The notes beneath the pieces were generated by a model. It worked only from the letters and a program-made list of their open reading frames with translations, was not told the origin of the DNA and did no database searches. From contig DMBA01000256.1 of assembly GCA_003446315.1 (NCBI GenBank), positions 1 through 8,424 of the forward strand: a DNA stretch of 8,424 bases, written 5' to 3'. How positions within the stretch are numbered: the first letter of the stretch is position 1; each line of letters opens with the position of its first letter. Both the position numbers and the translations under genes were made by a program. Below, piece after piece: positions 6,699 to 8,424 of this stretch. The DNA is from Ruminococcus sp. GTDB taxonomy: Bacteria > Bacillota > Clostridia > Oscillospirales > Ruminococcaceae.

Positions 6699-6727
6699 AG
6701 TATATCATAAATTGCAGAAAAAAGCAA
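6699..6727 (-). promoter_or_regulatory. Promoter of the TerB-like gene
   Basis: Minus strand: TTGCTT (6727-6722), 17 bases, TATACT (6704-6699), with TGA before the -10 (extended -10). The same -35 hexamer and spacing are used at 1824-1852. Expected start is near 6693; the leader of about 75 nt contains a short hairpin CCCCG/CGGGG (6676-6689). Confidence 0.65.
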
Positions 6728-7200
6728 GCAATTCTCATGAAAAATCTGTGTAAACGGCAAAAAACTGCCATTCAGAAGATTTTCGCAGAAAAACTTGTTT
6801 TTTTCATGATTTGCAGAAAAAAACGGCTTTCCGTTTCCCCGGTATACTATTTATATATGTGTTTTCATATAAAGCTGCAAAACAAACCGGTTACAAACCT
6901 GTTTTTCTTTCAAAAATCGCGTTCCGGCAGTCATTTTGCTCCAAATTCTGCGCAAAATAGTGTGTTTTCTACTGTCCTATTGTGTCTTTTTACTGTCCGA
7001 TTATCGCAAAAAAGAAAGGATTTGTAACGAATTTATTACAGACCGGTAACAAGGTGACCGACTGGATTTCGTATAGATTTGCCAAATTGCAGCGCTGATA
7101 GACAACAAATCGCACAAAAACCGGCTCGTTTTTTGATAAAATTAAAAAGATTATTCAGCAGAACGCCGAAAACACGCCTTCTTCATAAAAAATTCAAAGG
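6728..7200. other. Long AT-rich intergenic region
   Basis: No gene is supported. The one open frame (6737-7027, plus) lacks a ribosome binding site and has low-complexity composition. It holds a short minus-strand terminator-like hairpin (AAACGG/CCGTTT at 6821-6836, followed on that strand by a T-run) with no evident transcript to serve. It also holds a pair of direct repeats at 6966-7002 and several TTACA/TGTAA words upstream of the promoter at 7201, listed separately. Confidence 0.6.
6966..7002 (+). repeat. Operator-like direct repeat with 21-bp period
   Basis: TTTCTACTGTCCTATT (6966-6981) and TTTTTACTGTCCGATT (6987-7002) match at 14 of 16 positions. The 21-bp period places both on the same face of the helix. 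They lie about 200 bp upstream of the -35 of the right-edge secreted gene. A bound regulator is an inference. Confidence 0.5.
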
Positions 7201-7229
7201 TTGACAAATTGATTACAACGTGCTATAAT
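7201..7229 (+). promoter_or_regulatory. Perfect extended -10 promoter of the CHAP-like gene
   Basis: TTGACA (7201-7206), 17 bases, TATAAT (7224-7229), with TGC before the -10. All core positions match the consensus. Expected start is about 7236, giving a leader of roughly 150 nt. On the minus strand the -35 region reads TGTAAT-N5-TGTCAA (7217-7201), one base from the WalR/YycF box TGTWAH-N5-TGTWAH. Confidence 0.88.
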
Positions 7230-7234
7230 ATGGT

Positions 7235-7325
7235 TGCGGCGTTACAAAAACGGCAAAGCCGCAGCCTGCAATCCGTATACCGGAAACCGGTCAGGCATAA
7301 CATAGAGACAGCCGGATAACGGGAA
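7235..7325 (+). promoter_or_regulatory. Structured 5' leader, riboswitch-like but class unassigned
   Basis: Pairings possible in this leader: TGCGGC (7235-7240) with GCCGCA (7258-7263), or alternatively CGGC-AAA-GCCG (7251-7261); GCCTG (7264-7268) with CAGGC (7292-7296), enclosing ACCGG-AAA-CCGGT (7279-7291) and a 10-nt bulge; the bulge ATCCG (7271-7275) with CGGAT (7313-7317), a pseudoknot; and CGTTA (7240-7244) with TAACG (7317-7321), which could close the whole domain. GTTAC (7241-7245) could also pair with GTAAC (7375-7379), next to the ribosome binding site. These nested and mutually exclusive pairings suggest a regulatory RNA. The words GCAAAGCC and GACAGCCGG recall c-di-GMP-I riboswitches, but the rest of that consensus is missing. 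Confidence 0.45.
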
Positions 7326-7386
7326 AACCTGCGCTCACCCCAGTTCACCGAAAACCACAAACAGGAAAGAGAAGGTAACCCACATT

Positions 7387-8424
7387 ATGAAAGAACAATT
7401 AAAACGTATCCTAGCAACCGCAGCGGCGAGCCTCACAGTGCTCCCCTGCATCTTCGCATCCCCCGCCGCATTTCCTGCGGCAATCACAGTTTCCGCGGCA
7501 GATACAACAGATGTGACAGCCGCCGGAACCATGTACACCGATTCCGCTTCATTCTTGCAAAAACTCAATGTTATCCGAAACGGCGCGTGCGGTCTCTATG
7601 CAAATACCAGCAAGGCTCCAACCGGTCACGACCTCTCCGTTGGCAGCCGCCTCAATACCAGTTATCGGTATTATACGGTCACCCCTTCCGGTCAAACCTG
7701 GAACGGCTGGCAGTGCTTCATTTATGCGCAGGGTGTTTACGGTCAGCTCTTTGATGAGCTTCCACTCAGCGGCGCAGGCGGTTATAATCATTCCCGTGTT
7801 GCAATCCGCAATGCCACTTCCATTTCGGCTGACTCCTTCAAAGCAGCAGGCATCATGCCCGGTGCTTATATCCGTACCACTGCCAATTCCGACGGCAGCT
7901 ATAACGGCAGCAACGGTCACTCGCTGATCGTCCTCGGCTACAGCGACTGGAGTGTTTACATTCTGGAAGGCAATGCCGATAACCGCGGTCTGATCCGGGA
8001 AGCAACCATGACATTCGCCGAATTCAACCGCTATTACCTGACCAATACCGGCAGAAGAATCAGTCACATCGTGCAGCCGACCGATGACTATTACAGAACT
8101 GTTTACGGCATGAGCTTCAGCACGCCTGCCGAAACAACACCGATCACCAAGCCGTCCACCACGGCAACCACGACGACCAAGACCACGACAACCACCACAA
8201 CAACCACGACAACCACGACAACCACAACCACAACAACCACCACGACGACAACAACGACTACGACAACCACTGCAACAACACCAGCCACAACCACAGCAGC
8301 AACTGCTGCTCCGGTTGAAACCACCATTTCTACGGAAACCACTGTTTCCGCCCCGACTGTGCAAACTCTGGATATGCTCTTTATTCAGCGGCCGGATATG
8401 ACGCTTCATCCGGATCTTCCGGAT
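7387..8424 (+). CDS. Secreted CHAP/NlpC-like cysteine peptidase or amidase with poly-Thr linker (3' end outside window)
   Basis: 346 residues are visible and the frame is open to the edge. The ATG at 7387 follows AGGAAAGAGAAGG. Residues 1-37 are a signal peptide (KEQLKR, hydrophobic core, cleavage near VSA). Residues about 50-235 form a papain-fold-like domain: WNGWQCFIYAQ (C110), NGHSLIVLGY (H178) and ILEGNADN (E194, N196). The Cys, His and Glu/Asn order and spacing fit CHAP-type peptidoglycan amidases/endopeptidases, in which Cys attacks the amide bond. Residues 245-310 are Thr-rich with 30 consecutive Thr (266-295), a wall-spanning or interdomain linker. A new domain starts near 327 and is cut off. 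Likely role: cutting cell-wall peptide or another amide outside the cell. It has a perfect promoter and a structured leader. Could instead be a protein-directed cysteine peptidase. Secretion is clear; catalytic class is fairly likely. Confidence 0.85.
   Translation, partial: MKEQLKRILATAAASLTVLPCIFASPAAFPAAITVSAADTTDVTAAGTMYTDSASFLQKLNVIRNGACGLYANTSKAPTGHDLSVGSRLNTSYRYYTVTPSGQTWNGWQCFIYAQGVYGQLFDELPLSGAGGYNHSRVAIRNATSISADSFKAAGIMPGAYIRTTANSDGSYNGSNGHSLIVLGYSDWSVYILEGNADNRGLIREATMTFAEFNRYYLTNTGRRISHIVQPTDDYYRTVYGMSFSTPAETTPITKPSTTATTTTKTTTTTTTTTTTTTTTTTTTTTTTTTTTTTTATTPATTTAATAAPVETTISTETTVSAPTVQTLDMLFIQRPDMTLHPDLPD
8182..8271 (+). repeat. Run of 30 threonine codons
   Basis: Ninety bases of ACN codons with no interruption, coding Thr266-Thr295. 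All four Thr codons occur, with ACA and ACC most common and ACT rare, and the order is irregular. So it is not a pure trinucleotide repeat, which may limit slippage. It forms the core of the linker after the CHAP-like domain. Confidence 0.95.

Noticed and set aside
6814..6836. Minus-strand terminator-like hairpin
   Set aside because: Only a 6-bp stem in AT-rich DNA, with no upstream promoter or gene on that strand that would need it.
6737..7027. 96-codon plus-strand open frame in the intergenic region
   Set aside because: No ribosome site or promoter, and composition matches AT-rich noncoding DNA.
7235..7325. Assignment as a c-di-GMP-I (GEMM) or c-di-AMP (ydaO) riboswitch
   Set aside because: Only isolated words match GEMM; the GGCAAACC block and its GNRA hairpin followed by GACGCAAAGCC are absent. 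The ydaO signature GACAGCUAAC is also missing.
7549..8409. Minus-strand frames rich in Cys/Gly or Val opposite the Thr linker
   Set aside because: They are reverse translations of the poly-Thr and CHAP-like coding sequence.

Overview
This window looks like chromosomal DNA from a Gram-positive gut or rumen Clostridium-class organism, most plausibly Ruminococcus or a close relative. That assignment is an inference. It rests on moderate G+C, consensus sigma-A promoters, AAGGAGG-type ribosome binding sites, intrinsic terminators, and two secreted proteins with the very long threonine-rich linkers typical of Ruminococcus surface and cellulosome-type proteins. No rRNA, tRNA, IS element or CRISPR array was seen.

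Layout. (1) 1-1711, minus strand: the N-terminal 570 residues of a secreted protein of unknown function, running off the left edge in a Thr-rich minisatellite. (2) 1712-2588 has no convincing protein gene. It holds the divergent promoter of that gene and a probable ~405-nt RNA (about 2108-2513, plus strand). This RNA has a perfect extended -10 promoter, four diverged copies of a 16-nt element (GGANGYGNUUMCRAUG), several hairpins and an intrinsic terminator. It is the best candidate here for something undescribed. (3) 2589-3410, plus: a YhfC-family intramembrane protease-like protein with its own perfect promoter, ending at a bidirectional terminator shared with the convergent genes on its right. 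(4) 6618-3467, minus: a TerB-like protein, then an 88-residue protein of unknown function, then a 782-residue cytoplasmic protein with a helical N-terminal half and a DUF4026/DUF2314-like C-terminal half. A strong terminator lies between the first and second of these genes. (5) 6619-7386: an AT-rich intergenic region with two divergent promoters, operator-like repeats and a structured 5' leader. (6) 7387 to the right edge, plus: a secreted CHAP/NlpC-like cysteine peptidase or amidase, followed by a 30-threonine run and continuing past the window.

How the parts relate. Both window ends encode exported Thr-linker proteins, one of them probably a cell-wall hydrolase. The middle holds a membrane protease-like gene and a possible stress-type TerB/DUF operon. 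Four of the five promoters found carry a TGN extension of the -10 element. The strongest signals outside protein genes are the repeat-bearing RNA at 2108-2513 and the pseudoknot-capable leader at 7235-7325. Both family assignments and functions are from memory of motifs and could not be checked by database search.
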